Below, one piece after another: positions 55,669 to 64,000 of a DNA stretch of 64,000 nt (the first letter of the stretch is position 1; each line of letters starts with the position of its first letter). The position numbers were made by a program, and so were the translations under genes. The notes beneath the pieces are model-generated. The model had not been told where the DNA came from and did not search any database. It saw only the letters and a program-made list of their open reading frames with translations. This DNA comes from Campylobacter sp. RM6914 (GTDB taxonomy: Bacteria; Campylobacterota; Campylobacteria; Campylobacterales; Campylobacteraceae), in contig NZ_CP012545.1 in assembly GCF_004803835.1 (NCBI RefSeq), positions 1 through 64,000 on the forward strand, read 5' to 3'.

Positions 55669-56559
55669 ATGCTGGTTGATAAAATTTTACAAAACAAGCA
55701 AGGGATCATGCTTTATGGCATGACTCCACCGCGTGATAACGTAGAGTTAAGCGAGAAGGAGCGTCTAGGAACGCTTCATCGCGAACGAGTGCAAAGTATC
55801 GGTTGTGACGGTGTTGTGCTTTATGACATACAAGACGAGAGCGATAGGAACGAAAGTGATCGAGTTTTCGGGCTTATCGAGCCGATCGTGCCTGAAATTT
55901 ATTATCGCGACTGGATGAGGACAAGCGTTCCTGCGGTGATTTATAAGGTTGTGGGCAAGTATGATAGAGCGGAATTTGAGAAATTTATAAACGAGCTTTC
56001 GCCAAATTCGATATGCGTTTTTGTGGGTGCTAGTTCATCAAGCAAGCAGGTAAAAATTCACCTAAATGAAGCATACGAGATAGCAAAAAGCCGCACAGAT
56101 ATAGTATATGGCGGTATTTGTATACCGGAGCGTCACATCACTAAAGGCGATGAACATCTAAGAGTTGCTCAAAAGATACAGCAAGGATGTAAATTTTTCA
56201 TCACACAAGCAGTTTATGACGATAAAAATGCAAAGAAATTTTTAGACTACTACGCTAAGCTTGACGCGCCAAAAGTGCCGATAATCTTTACATTTACGCC
56301 GTGCGGAAGTGCAAGAAGTCTTGAGTTTATGAAGTGGCTTGGTATAGAAATTTCACCCAAAACCGAGCAAGAGCTTTTGGGTGCGCAAGATATGTTGGCT
56401 CACTCGATGAAACATAGTGCAAAGCTTTTTGGGGAGTTATATGAGTATGGAAAGAGGCTTGGAATTTCAATAGGTGCAAACGTCGAAAGCGTTGCTAAGA
56501 ACAAGACTGATATCGCCGCCGCTGTTACGCTTTTTAGCAGCCTAAAAACGATGATATAG
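55669..56559 (+). CDS. metF: methylenetetrahydrofolate reductase (Campylobacter-type MetF)
   Basis: MetF makes the 5-methyl-THF that MetE needs. The 296-residue barrel opens LVDKILQNKQGIMLYGMTPP, close to the C. jejuni MetF start rather than to the E. coli form. It has DGVVLYDIQDESDRNESDR, GGICIPERH, and FITQAVYDDKNAKKFLDYY. The canonical F-E-x-x-P-P-K opening is replaced by Y-G-M-T-P-P, as in its Campylobacter relatives. The position directly after metE supports the assignment. A hairpin terminator follows. Confidence 0.87.
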   Translation: MLVDKILQNKQGIMLYGMTPPRDNVELSEKERLGTLHRERVQSIGCDGVVLYDIQDESDRNESDRVFGLIEPIVPEIYYRDWMRTSVPAVIYKVVGKYDRAEFEKFINELSPNSICVFVGASSSSKQVKIHLNEAYEIAKSRTDIVYGGICIPERHITKGDEHLRVAQKIQQGCKFFITQAVYDDKNAKKFLDYYAKLDAPKVPIIFTFTPCGSARSLEFMKWLGIEISPKTEQELLGAQDMLAHSMKHSAKLFGELYEYGKRLGISIGANVESVAKNKTDIAAAVTLFSSLKTMI

Positions 56560-56561
56560 CT

Positions 56562-56589
56562 AGCGATAGACCGATTTTGGTCTTTCGCT
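56562..56589 (+). terminator. hairpin terminator after metF
   Basis: Arms 56562-56572 and 56579-56589 pair at 10 of 11 positions around a 6-nt loop, immediately after the metF stop. A CTTCTT tail follows. Confidence 0.7.
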
Positions 56590-56663
56590 CTTCTTAAATT
56601 TCACATTTTATTCAAAGTTTTTTAATTTTTACGCTAAAATCGCGCTTTTGTTTAGGAGAATTT

Positions 56664-57080
56664 ATGAGTAGGACAAATTTAGCCTGGCTTTTGGTAATAC
56701 TTGGAGGTATTGTTGAGGTGTGTTGGGTGGCTGGTTTAAAGCATGCCGATAGCTTGTTTTTATATACATTAACGATACTTGGTGTGATGTTTTCATTTTC
56801 AGCCATGATAATGGCTTGCAAAAGTATCGAAGTTGGTGTTGCATATAGTGTGTTTGTGGGGATTGGTGCAGGCGGAGTGGTACTTGGCGAGATGATGTTT
56901 TTTAATGAGCCTGTATCTATAATTAAAATTTCTCTTATCGCCTTACTTATGGTTGGCGTTGTAGGGCTCAAATTTACAAGCAACGAACAAGATGAAAAAA
57001 CGGTAAAAACTCTTTCAAAAGATCTTGGTATAGATGAGATAGAAGAGGACTTAAACGAGCTTGGAGGCGGTAAAATATGA
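56664..57080 (+). CDS. small multidrug resistance (SMR) subunit, long chain
   Basis: This is the first half of a paired SMR transporter: 138 residues and four helices. The first helix holds the conserved Glu of LGGIVEVCWVAGLKHAD, which couples proton and substrate. An acidic C-terminal extension of about 35 residues (from NEQDEK) is longer than usual and probably cytoplasmic. It overlaps the second SMR gene by 4 nt (ATGA), the standard layout of heterodimeric pairs such as YkkCD or EbrAB. The substrate (guanidinium-type or a drug) is unknown. Confidence 0.9.
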   Translation: MSRTNLAWLLVILGGIVEVCWVAGLKHADSLFLYTLTILGVMFSFSAMIMACKSIEVGVAYSVFVGIGAGGVVLGEMMFFNEPVSIIKISLIALLMVGVVGLKFTSNEQDEKTVKTLSKDLGIDEIEEDLNELGGGKI

Positions 57081-57391
57081 GCTGGCTTGCTTTGATAACG
57101 GCTGGGATTTTGGAGATATTTGGCGTTATTGCTATGAAGAAATTTGTGCTAAGCGGCAAGAAGAAATTTATACTTCTTATCGCTGTTTTGTTTATGATAA
57201 GTTTTTCGTTTCTTGGTATCGCTATGGAGGAAATTTCAATGGGCACAGCCTATGCTATATGGACCGGTATAGGTGCAGGTGGAGGTGTCGCGGTTGGAAT
57301 TTTGTTTTTTAAAGAGAGCGGAAACTTTAAGAAGATATTTTTTATAACACTTATTTTAGCCTCGAGTATCGGACTAAAGATCATATCTTGA
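57077..57391 (+). CDS. small multidrug resistance (SMR) subunit, short chain
   Basis: This 104-residue four-helix protein has the SMR glutamate in ITAGILEIFGVIAMKKF, FSFLGIAMEEISMGTAYAIW in the third helix, and G-I-G-A-G-G-G-V-A-V-G. It starts inside the stop codon of the long chain, indicating 1:1 translation and a heterodimer of opposite topology. Confidence 0.92.
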   Translation: MSWLALITAGILEIFGVIAMKKFVLSGKKKFILLIAVLFMISFSFLGIAMEEISMGTAYAIWTGIGAGGGVAVGILFFKESGNFKKIFFITLILASSIGLKIIS

Positions 57392-57711
57392 AATTTTAAG
57401 ATATTTATTATGCAGTATTTGCGCCAAAAGCTTGTGTTGATTTTGGAAAAGGTTAAATTTTACCGACGAGAAATAACAAGCAGTAAGCAAGCTTAATGCT
57501 TGTTAAATTGCTTCGTATGATATTGTCAGCTTAAGGTTGTAAAATGCAACTTTTAATTCATCTTGCGCGTATGGGCTAATAATAGAACTTTACAAAGATA
57601 GAGCAAAAGAGCTTCTTGATGATATCTTTTAATGCTCTATATTCAAAATGGACATAATTTATTCTGATTTGCTCTAAAATTTACTTTAGATTTTGGAGAT
57701 AAATTGACTAT
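57392..57711. other. 320-bp spacer with possible gene debris
   Basis: No intact gene. A short frame ending at a TAA near 57632 reads GLIIELYKDRAKELLDDIF, which looks like the helical end of a lost protein. A hairpin CAAGC/GCTTG lies near 57489-57503. The response regulator gene ends at the right edge on the minus strand. Nothing else was recognised. Confidence 0.3.
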
Positions 57712-58368
57712 TCATAGCACAACGTCTATCTTATATCCAATACCTCTAACCGTCTTTATCTCTAAATTTGGTATCTTTTGTCTTATCTCTCTAAGAAGCG
57801 ACCTTAGTCTATCTTGAGATGAACTCTCACCTTTGTATATTAGGTGGTCAAGCTCTTGATAGGTCACGACATGAGGTGCATTTTTGGCTAGAGTTTCTAG
57901 CAAAAGAGCTTCTTTTTTGCCAAGCTCGATCCTCTTGTCTTTGTCTGTTACATAAAGGGACTCTTTGTCAAAAACAAGTCCGTTAGCAAACTCAAATTTA
58001 GATCCAAGTAGCACTTTGCAGAGCTTAAATACATGAAATATAAACTCATCCGGAGGAAATGGTCTGATTATAAAGTCATCAACCCTAGCGTAATAAATTT
58101 TCTTAAATAGCGTCGGGATAGACTCATCAAGTATAAGTAGGATAGGAGTTGTGTTTTTGTTGTCACGTATAAATTTGACAAGGCTAAGATCGCCCTGTTT
58201 TGCTTTTATGTCAAAAACATATAGGTCGTATCTGTTGCCGTTGTCAAAATCATCCATCACATCTTGTTCGCTCTCAAAACGAATGATCCTAAAGTTAAAC
58301 CTATAAAGAGCCGCGCTCAGACTTACGTTTAGATCAAAATCTTTTGAGAGCAAAAGTATGTGCTTCAT
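57712..58368 (-). CDS. OmpR-family response regulator with atypical receiver
   Basis: This 218-residue protein has a receiver-like N-terminal domain (about 1-118) and a winged-helix DNA-binding domain (about 125-218: KKEALLLETLAKNAPHVVTY, then SQDRLRSLLREIRQKI and VRGIGYKI). The phospho-acceptor aspartate is likely D in LYVFDIKA. However, only one of the usual paired acidic residues near the N-terminus is seen (SKDF), and the conserved K-P near the end is R-P (IIRPFPP). No histidine kinase is adjacent. It lies 5 nt after the NapC-type gene, suggesting it controls this operon. Confidence 0.88.
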   Translation of the reverse strand: MKHILLLSKDFDLNVSLSAALYRFNFRIIRFESEQDVMDDFDNGNRYDLYVFDIKAKQGDLSLVKFIRDNKNTTPILLILDESIPTLFKKIYYARVDDFIIRPFPPDEFIFHVFKLCKVLLGSKFEFANGLVFDKESLYVTDKDKRIELGKKEALLLETLAKNAPHVVTYQELDHLIYKGESSSQDRLRSLLREIRQKIPNLEIKTVRGIGYKIDVVL

Positions 58369-58373
58369 GGATT

Positions 58374-59060
58374 TTATCCGTGTGAAGGGGTAGCTTTGGC
58401 GGATTTTTTCTCCAAAAACTCCCTCTCTTGTTTGGTTGGCTCATATTCATCTTTAAAGAACTCTTGCTTTGATTTTATCTTTTGTTCTAGCATTTTGTTC
58501 TCGTAAATTTTATACGAAGGCTTCCAGTATTCAAGCTGGTTTCTCATATCGTGAGCATGTCCTACTCCTACGTGGCAACTTACACATTTAAGCTCTTTGT
58601 CGCTTCCTTGAAGTTTAACGTAGTGAGCGTGCATCTTTTGAGCTTGCTGTGATGAAGCTGTTGTGTCTAAGATGTTAGTATGACAGCTCATACAGCCGTT
58701 GTCAAACACATAGTGCTCTTTATTTTTTAGATTAGCCACCCAGTTTATACTATCAGGATCGCCAAAGAAGTGGATATAGCCCTCTACTATGCCATTAACT
58801 GCTTTTTGATATACGTATTTGGCTAGGTTGTCGTGAGGTAAATGGCAATCAACACATTTAGCCTTTACGCCTATTGCCCCACTGCCTGCATGGATATCTT
58901 TTTGATATGATATAACCATAGGATCCATCTCGTGGCAGACTCCACAAAATCTATCCGTGCTGGTCTCTTCAAGCACATAATGAACCGGTAAAACAACGAA
59001 AAATCCAACAATGCCACTTATCACCACAATAAGAGCTAATAATTTCTTTGAAATTTTCAT
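58374..59060 (-). CDS. NapC/NrfH-type membrane-anchored tetraheme cytochrome c
   Basis: This quinol dehydrogenase passes electrons from menaquinol to periplasmic cytochromes. The 228-residue protein has an N-terminal membrane helix (about 5-28) and four heme motifs: CGVCH, CVDCH, CMSCH and CVSCH. EMDPM after the first heme resembles the NrfH-type heme ligand region. The C-terminus is a charged helical tail (about 175-228). I start at ATG 59060, overlapping the upstream stop (ATGA); a farther ATG would add six residues. It acts with the tetraheme and flavoprotein genes. Confidence 0.92.
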   Translation of the reverse strand: MKISKKLLALIVVISGIVGFFVVLPVHYVLEETSTDRFCGVCHEMDPMVISYQKDIHAGSGAIGVKAKCVDCHLPHDNLAKYVYQKAVNGIVEGYIHFFGDPDSINWVANLKNKEHYVFDNGCMSCHTNILDTTASSQQAQKMHAHYVKLQGSDKELKCVSCHVGVGHAHDMRNQLEYWKPSYKIYENKMLEQKIKSKQEFFKDEYEPTKQEREFLEKKSAKATPSHG

Positions 59061-59497
59061 GGTGTTACTCCCATCCATTGTGGAACCTCATGCTCGTGGC
59101 ATTCGCTACACATATTTATAGACGGCTTGTGCTCGAAGTGGCACTCGTCACAGTATAATGTAGGACCGTCGTGAACCGAGTTGTGTGGATTAGCTTTTAG
59201 CGTATCCATAAATTTAAGTCTTTGCGCTAGTAGCTTTTTAGTGCCGTGGCAGCTTAGACAGCCTTCATCTTTTATGTTTTTAAATTTACTAGGATCGTCA
59301 CCTTGATTTGCATGACAATCTATACAGTCAAACGCCAAATGTTCATGATGAGGCTTTAGAGTGTGTTTTGCTCGTAGCTCGTCAGAAACGGTTATCTTTT
59401 GAATGTTAAGGTCTGATTTTTTCCCATTATCATTCGCAAAGATAGGCGTGAAAAAACAGCATAATAATAGTAATGCTGTTAAAGTTAGACGTTTCAT
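59057..59497 (-). CDS. periplasmic tetraheme cytochrome c
   Basis: This 146-residue exported cytochrome has a signal peptide (about 1-21, ending PIFA) and four heme motifs: CIDCH, CLSCH, CDECH and CSECH. Histidines such as HEHLAF and FEHKP are likely distal ligands. It resembles the heme domain of Shewanella-type flavocytochrome c fumarate reductase, here as a separate subunit. It overlaps the NapC-type gene by 4 nt and follows the flavoprotein gene by 50 nt, so it should carry electrons between them. Confidence 0.92.
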   Translation of the reverse strand: MKRLTLTALLLLCCFFTPIFANDNGKKSDLNIQKITVSDELRAKHTLKPHHEHLAFDCIDCHANQGDDPSKFKNIKDEGCLSCHGTKKLLAQRLKFMDTLKANPHNSVHDGPTLYCDECHFEHKPSINMCSECHEHEVPQWMGVTP

Positions 59498-59547
59498 TTA
59501 AGACCTTTGGATTTAAATAAGAAGAGGGCGAAGAGCCCCCTTTTGTA

Positions 59548-61089
59548 TTACATTGCTTCGCCGGCAATCATACCAAATACGATACAATCGGTAATAGCAA
59601 CTGTACCTAGACGGCTAGCACCATGTGTTCCGCCTGTAACTTCTCCTGCAGCATAAAGACCAGGGATCGGTTTGTTTGTTTTAGAAGAGATAACTTCTGC
59701 TTTCTCATTAATTTTTAGACCGCCCATTGTATGGTGTGGTTTTGGAGAAAGGCGAACTACATAGAATGGACCAGCTTCGTTGATCTCGCTTAGTGCGTTT
59801 TCTTGTTTGCCAAATTCATCTTTTTTGGCTTTTACGCCCTCGTTGTATTTTTTAACGGTTTCTTTTAAAGCTGCCGCAGGAACGCCGTATTTGCTAGCTA
59901 TTTCATCTAGGCTTTTGCAAACACCAACTAGCTTGCCGCCAGCCATACCTTTTTGTATGATCTCTTCGCTAAGATCTCTAAAGCATTTGTCATCGCCAAA
60001 TGTTATAGGGTATGCGCCCGGAGTTTCTCTTAAAATTTTGAACTCTGCATCAGCTCTTGTTTTTCTGTCTGCTAGTTCGTTCATGAAGCGTTTGCCGTTA
60101 CGAATATCAACAGCGATACCGTATTTAAATGTTCCTTGTTGAGTAAGGATAGGGCCTGTGCCAAAGCCTTTTTCATCAGGGCTTGCCCATGGACCAAATT
60201 GGATCCAGTCGATTTGAACAGGATATGCACCGATCTCAAATGCTTTTAGTAAAGCACCAGCCGTTGCACCTGCGTGGTTTGTGCTATCAACATCATCAGG
60301 AATTCTTGGGTCTTGAAGTTTTCTAAATGCTCTATCGCGTCCAAAACCGCCAGATGCTAGAACAACACCTTTTTTAGCCTTGATAGTTTTTTTAGTTCCG
60401 CTTGTGTTTTCTAGGTCGTCGCTGTATAGGTTAGCGTCAAATTTATACTCTTCGCGGATAGTTACACCAACAACTCTATCGCCTTCCATTACGAAGTCGT
60501 CAAATTTAGCTCTTCTTCTTAGTTCGCAACCTTGATCTTTTAATGCTTCAAATTTTTCAAGCATAGGTTGGATATAGCCTGAGCCAGAGTCGTTTGTAGT
60601 TAGCATTGAGCGAGGAACCGAGTGTCCGCCGAAGTGTGCGCAGTGATCTTTAAACTGAACACCATTGTCTACTAGGAATTTGTAAGCGTCTGTTCCGCGA
60701 TCAGCTAGCGTTTGAAGTAGTTCAGGGTGGTTAATACCAAGACCCGCTTTTAAGCAGTCAGCCATAAATAGCTCTTTACTATCTTTGATACCGTCTTTTG
60801 CTTGAACAGGATTCACAGGAACACTCATGCCGCCGCCGTTAATAACTGAGTTACCGCCGATACGACCCATTTTTTCAAGGATTAGAACTTTGTTTCCTTT
60901 TTTGGCTGCCACAAGACCAGCTGCTAGTCCTGAAAAGCCTGAGCCGATAATTACAACGTCCCACTCTTCATCAAATTTAACATCTTTTGCATCAACTGCA
61001 GAAGCGCTAGCATTTACGCTGCTAAGTGCAAGAGCACCAGCACCAACCATACTCATCTTAACGAAATTTCGTCTTGACATGTTTTCCAT
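59548..61089 (-). CDS. Tat-exported FAD-dependent reductase (fumarate-reductase-like flavoprotein)
   Basis: This 513-residue flavoprotein has a Tat signal (SRRNFVKMSMVGAGALALS). The FAD loop is VVIIGSGFSGLAAGLVAAKKG, then GGNSVINGGGM. The active-site region keeps the proton-donor Arg area (GKRFMNELADRKTRAD), HHTMGG and the substrate Arg area (THGASRLGT). The histidine usual in fumarate reductases of this family (IQ-x-HPT) is replaced by IQFGPWASP, so the acceptor may be another enoate. It heads the operon with the two cytochromes. Ribosome site AAAGGAGAC. Confidence 0.9.
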   Translation of the reverse strand: MENMSRRNFVKMSMVGAGALALSSVNASASAVDAKDVKFDEEWDVVIIGSGFSGLAAGLVAAKKGNKVLILEKMGRIGGNSVINGGGMSVPVNPVQAKDGIKDSKELFMADCLKAGLGINHPELLQTLADRGTDAYKFLVDNGVQFKDHCAHFGGHSVPRSMLTTNDSGSGYIQPMLEKFEALKDQGCELRRRAKFDDFVMEGDRVVGVTIREEYKFDANLYSDDLENTSGTKKTIKAKKGVVLASGGFGRDRAFRKLQDPRIPDDVDSTNHAGATAGALLKAFEIGAYPVQIDWIQFGPWASPDEKGFGTGPILTQQGTFKYGIAVDIRNGKRFMNELADRKTRADAEFKILRETPGAYPITFGDDKCFRDLSEEIIQKGMAGGKLVGVCKSLDEIASKYGVPAAALKETVKKYNEGVKAKKDEFGKQENALSEINEAGPFYVVRLSPKPHHTMGGLKINEKAEVISSKTNKPIPGLYAAGEVTGGTHGASRLGTVAITDCIVFGMIAGEAM

Positions 61090-61382
61090 ATTGTCTCCTT
61101 TTAGAAATTGGTTTTTGGTTAGTGAAATTATATATTATTTACTATGAGAAAAACATGAGAAATAATGAAAAATTAAAAATACCGTATTTTGGGCATATAC
61201 AAGTATATTTTGACATAATAAATAGGTATTATGAGATTTTTTTTAAATATAAGCTTGATTTTTTTAAGAAATTATTAAATATAAGAGAAGTGACATTTTT
61301 TGATAAACTAGTGTAAATTTATAAAAAATAAATTTTTAAGCAAAGAAAAATGAAATTTTTAATATAATCCCAAAATATTTTT

Positions 61383-61458
61383 GGTCCCGTAGCTCAGTTG
61401 GTAGAGCACTACCTTGACATGGTAGTGGTCGATGGTTCGAGTCCATTCGGGGCCACCA
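61383..61458 (+). tRNA. tRNA-Val (GAC)
   Basis: The 76-nt gene begins GGTCCCG, has the D-arm GCTC-AGTTGGTA-GAGC, and an anticodon loop with GAC between TT and AT. Its T-loop GGTTCGAGTCC and CCA end are encoded. The acceptor stem pairs over 7 bp with one G-U. A -10 box TATAAT lies at 61363-61368. Confidence 0.96.
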
Positions 61459-61806
61459 TTTATGCTTTATCTCCCCATAATTTTGATTTATATTTTAAAT
61501 TTAAATATCTGTGCATGTTTGTATTATTGTTTGATAATAAAATGTGCGAGGTAGTCTCCCCGCACGATCCTTGGAGAAGGAGAAAATGTTTTTGAGTAAT
61601 GCAAAGACAAAACATTTGTGAAAATACTAACGCCTTTTCTCTTAAAATATAATTAATTATATAGATAAAATATATTTAAATATACTATTAAAAGCTATTT
61701 AAATTTTATTAAAATATTAAGTTTAGCTTAAAGTCCATTTGGATACAATCAAAACCTAGTTCTTTTAATGTAAAAAAGACAATCCAGTAAAACAAAGGAA
61801 ATCAAA
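61459..61806 (+). other. 348-bp leader region before thrS, with a hairpin
   Basis: No gene was found. A hairpin with arms GTGCG (61544-61548) and CGCAC (61561-61565), extended by GG/CC, overlaps a competing pair TCTCC (61555-61559) with GGAGA (61573-61577), so two exclusive folds are possible. Downstream (61600-61800) is extremely AT-rich and must contain the thrS promoter. No T-box elements were recognised. Confidence 0.35.
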
Positions 61807-63627
61807 ATGAGCGATATAATCGCATACAAACTAAACGGCGAGATAGTCGACACTCAAAGCATCGCAGGACGTGAAAGCGAAGCTTCTCCTATATATTTCG
61901 ACAACTCACCGGAAGCATTAAATGTCATTCGTCACTCCTGTGCTCACCTCATGGCACAAGCCATAAAAGAGATCTACCCTGGGGCTAAATTTTTTGTCGG
62001 ACCAAATGTAGATGATGGTTTTTACTACGACTTTAAAGTAGATGAGGCAAATACCAAACTTACTGAAGATGATCTAGCGGCAATAGAAAAAAAGATGAAA
62101 GATCTTGCGGAAAAAAAGCAAGATATAGTCAAAACAAGCTCTACAAAAGCTTTTATGAGCGATAAATTTAAAAATGACGAGCTAAAACAAGAGGTGCTAA
62201 AACGCATACCAGATGGTGAAGTTAGTAGCTATACACAAGGAGAATTTGAAGACTTGTGTCGCGGACCACACCTTCCAAATACAAAATTTCTAAAATTCTT
62301 TAAGCTAACTCGCGTAGCCGGAGCTTATCTGGCAGGCGATGAAAATCGCGAGATGATAAATAGAATTTATGGCACAGCCTATGCCGATAAAGAGAGCTTA
62401 AAAGAGCATATTCGTGTTATCGAAGAGGCAAAAAAGCGCGACCATAGAAAACTTGGCGTAGAGATGAAACTCTTTAGCTTTGATGAAGAGGTTGGCGGCG
62501 GTCTTGCTCTGTGGCTACCAAACGGCGGACGCTTAAGAAGTAAGCTAGAGCAATTGCTTTATAAAGCTCACCGCGTGCGCGGATATGAGCCTGTTAGAGG
62601 TCCGGAGCTTTTAAAAGCAGATGTTTGGAAGAAGTCGGGACACTACGCAAATTATAAAGAAAATATGTATTTTACGACCATAGACGAGCAAGAGTATGGT
62701 ATAAAGCCGATGAACTGCGTTGGTCACATTAAGGTATATCAAACAGATATTAGAAGCTACCGTGACCTACCACTTAAATTTTTTGAGTATGGTGTAGTGC
62801 ATCGCCATGAAAAAAGCGGTGTTCTTCATGGACTTTTTAGGGTTCGCGAATTTGCTCAAGATGACTCGCATATATTTTGTATGCCAAGCCAAATAAAGGA
62901 AAACATACTTGAAATTTTAAGTTTTGCCGGCGCTATCATGAAAAGTTTTGGTTTTGAATACGAAATGGAAATTTCTACAAAACCGGCTAAAGCTATCGGT
63001 GATGATGAAATTTGGGAAACAGCGACAAAAGCACTAAAAGAGGCTCTTGACGAAAATGGTTTTAAATACGGCATAGACGAGGGTGGCGGAGCGTTTTACG
63101 GACCAAAGATCGACATAAAAATCACTGACGCATTAAGAAGAAAGTGGCAGTGTGGCACTATCCAAGTAGACTTTAACTTACCTGAGAGATTTGATCTTGG
63201 ATATATAGATAGCAACAACGAACGCCAACGTCCGGTTATGTTACACCGTGCATTACTTGGAAGTTTTGAGAGATTTATAGGAATTTTACTCGAACACACA
63301 GCAGGTGAGCTACCGTTCTTTATCGCTCCAACGCAAGTTGTTGTCGTGCCGATAAATGACGCTCATCTTGAATACGCAAAACATGTTTCAAAAGAGCTTA
63401 TGAAGGTAGGTGTTGATGTTGAAATTTCAAGTAAAAATGAGAGCTTAAATAAAAGAATAAGAACGGCTGAGAAACAAAGAGTGCCTATGATACTTGTGTT
63501 GGGTGATAGCGAGGTAGAAAACCAAACTGTAGCTCTACGCGATAGACAGGCTAGAACGCAAAGCGAAATGAGCTTAGCGGAATTTGTAAATTTAACAAAG
63601 GAGAAACTTAGTGAGGTGCATTTTTGA
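61807..63627 (+). CDS. thrS: threonyl-tRNA synthetase
   Basis: This class II synthetase charges tRNA-Thr. The 606-residue protein has a short N-terminal TGS-like region (about 1-45) and an editing domain with zinc-type histidines ([12 protein letters not shown]). The catalytic core carries motif 2 [19 protein letters not shown] and the zinc Cys in MNCVGH. Motif 3 ([14 protein letters not shown]) precedes the anticodon-binding domain (about 510-606). Its TGA overlaps the TTG start of infC. Confidence 0.97.
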   Translation: MSDIIAYKLNGEIVDTQSIAGRESEASPIYFDNSPEALNVIRHSCAHLMAQAIKEIYPGAKFFVGPNVDDGFYYDFKVDEANTKLTEDDLAAIEKKMKDLAEKKQDIVKTSSTKAFMSDKFKNDELKQEVLKRIPDGEVSSYTQGEFEDLCRGPHLPNTKFLKFFKLTRVAGAYLAGDENREMINRIYGTAYADKESLKEHIRVIEEAKKRDHRKLGVEMKLFSFDEEVGGGLALWLPNGGRLRSKLEQLLYKAHRVRGYEPVRGPELLKADVWKKSGHYANYKENMYFTTIDEQEYGIKPMNCVGHIKVYQTDIRSYRDLPLKFFEYGVVHRHEKSGVLHGLFRVREFAQDDSHIFCMPSQIKENILEILSFAGAIMKSFGFEYEMEISTKPAKAIGDDEIWETATKALKEALDENGFKYGIDEGGGAFYGPKIDIKITDALRRKWQCGTIQVDFNLPERFDLGYIDSNNERQRPVMLHRALLGSFERFIGILLEHTAGELPFFIAPTQVVVVPINDAHLEYAKHVSKELMKVGVDVEISSKNESLNKRIRTAEKQRVPMILVLGDSEVENQTVALRDRQARTQSEMSLAEFVNLTKEKLSEVHF

Positions 63628-64000
63628 GTAAAGAACAAGAAGTATTGCTCAATGAAGATATTAGGGCGCGCGAAGTAAGATGTGTCGGAGATGACGGCAC
63701 TGCTTACGGTGTTATTTCAAGAGACGAGGCTTTAAAGATAGCTGAAAAACAAGGGCTTGATTTGGTGCTTATAGCACCTGATGCAAAACCGCCTGTTTGT
63801 AAGATAATGGACTATGGAAAATTCCGTTATCAACAAGAAAAAAGGCAAAAAGAGGCTAAAAAGAAGCAAAAAGTCATTGAGGTAAAAGAGATAAAACTCT
63901 CTGTTAAAATCGCACAAAACGACATAAACTACAAAGTAAAACATGCTTTGGAGTTTTTAGAAGACGGAAAACATGTTAAATTTCGTGTATTTTTAAAAGG
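63624..64000 (+). CDS. infC: translation initiation factor IF-3 (partial, cut by window end)
   Basis: The frame from TTG 63624 stays open to the window edge, giving 125 codons. It opens [19 protein letters not shown], the IF-3 N-terminal domain. [19 protein letters not shown] is the IF-3 signature, followed by the linker helix rich in Lys and the start of the C-terminal domain ([15 protein letters not shown]). IF-3 keeps 30S subunits free and checks initiation codons. Use of a non-AUG start is typical of infC. Coupled to thrS by a 4-nt overlap. Confidence 0.95.
   Translation, partial: MSKEQEVLLNEDIRAREVRCVGDDGTAYGVISRDEALKIAEKQGLDLVLIAPDAKPPVCKIMDYGKFRYQQEKRQKEAKKKQKVIEVKEIKLSVKIAQNDINYKVKHALEFLEDGKHVKFRVFLK

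Noticed and set aside
56590-56663. Guanidine or other riboswitch before the SMR pair
   Set aside because: The 74-nt spacer after the metF hairpin is AT-rich, with no recognisable aptamer motif or second stem.

Overview
The window is AT-rich epsilonproteobacterial DNA and reads as Campylobacter. The evidence is the dnaA-dnaN-gyrB start, a desulforubrerythrin of the Campylobacter Rrc type, an RNase J with a long N-terminal extension next to ksgA, the C. jejuni-like metE-metF pair, and frequent TTG/GTG starts. It begins at the dnaA start codon, so it is probably the first 64 kb of a closed chromosome. An anaerobic ribonucleotide reductase and a periplasmic flavocytochrome-type reductase suggest one of the anaerobe-leaning species (concisus/mucosalis/curvus-like) rather than C. 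jejuni. The species is inference only.

Layout. 1-7 kb: replication genes with an oriC-like spacer, queF with an unusual basic tail, an HD-domain hydrolase and a probable SRP RNA. 7-16.5 kb: SulP transporter, iron-type alcohol dehydrogenase, class III RNR operon (nrdD, a tiny glycyl-radical gene, nrdG), a four-gene block (acetyltransferase, Nim-like, YnfA, ung) and desulforubrerythrin. 16.5-37.5 kb: an accessory region with a nucleotide-type exchanger, SDR, TolC-like protein, MBL-fold protein, DUF3737, three aldo/keto reductases, flavin reductase, NmrA-like protein and an RND efflux pump with a divergent MarR gene. This region and its left edge hold at least five broken genes (DsrE-like, YbaK-like, nitroreductase, UvrA-like, phosphoethanolamine transferase). 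37.5-52.5 kb: mostly housekeeping (pseudouridine synthases, arabinose-5-phosphate isomerase, RNase J, KsgA, HisF, RlmN, PurB), plus a YbaK-AKR fusion, an ABC exporter with DUF4857 and a calcium-binding repeat protein. 53-64 kb: metE-metF, a paired SMR transporter, a periplasmic reductase operon (flavoprotein, tetraheme cytochrome, NapC-type cytochrome, response regulator), tRNA-Val, thrS and the start of infC.

Two observations stand out. First, a 43-bp element occurs four times (9889, 16573, 21043, 29493), always upstream of and pointing at a gene or operon. Its last six bases sit at the -35 position, with a -10 hexamer 29-30 nt on, and it contains two direct half-sites 21 bp apart. This geometry fits an AraC-type activator site. 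The targets (YqhD-like dehydrogenase, aldo/keto reductases, flavin reductase, MBL protein, exchanger) look like a carbonyl or electrophile detoxification regulon. Second, the glycyl-radical loop of the anaerobic RNR is missing from NrdD and is encoded by a separate 55-codon gene between nrdD and nrdG, with its own ribosome binding site and in another frame. This would be a two-chain class III RNR.

All calls come from reading the sequence and remembered family features. No database search or folding program was run.
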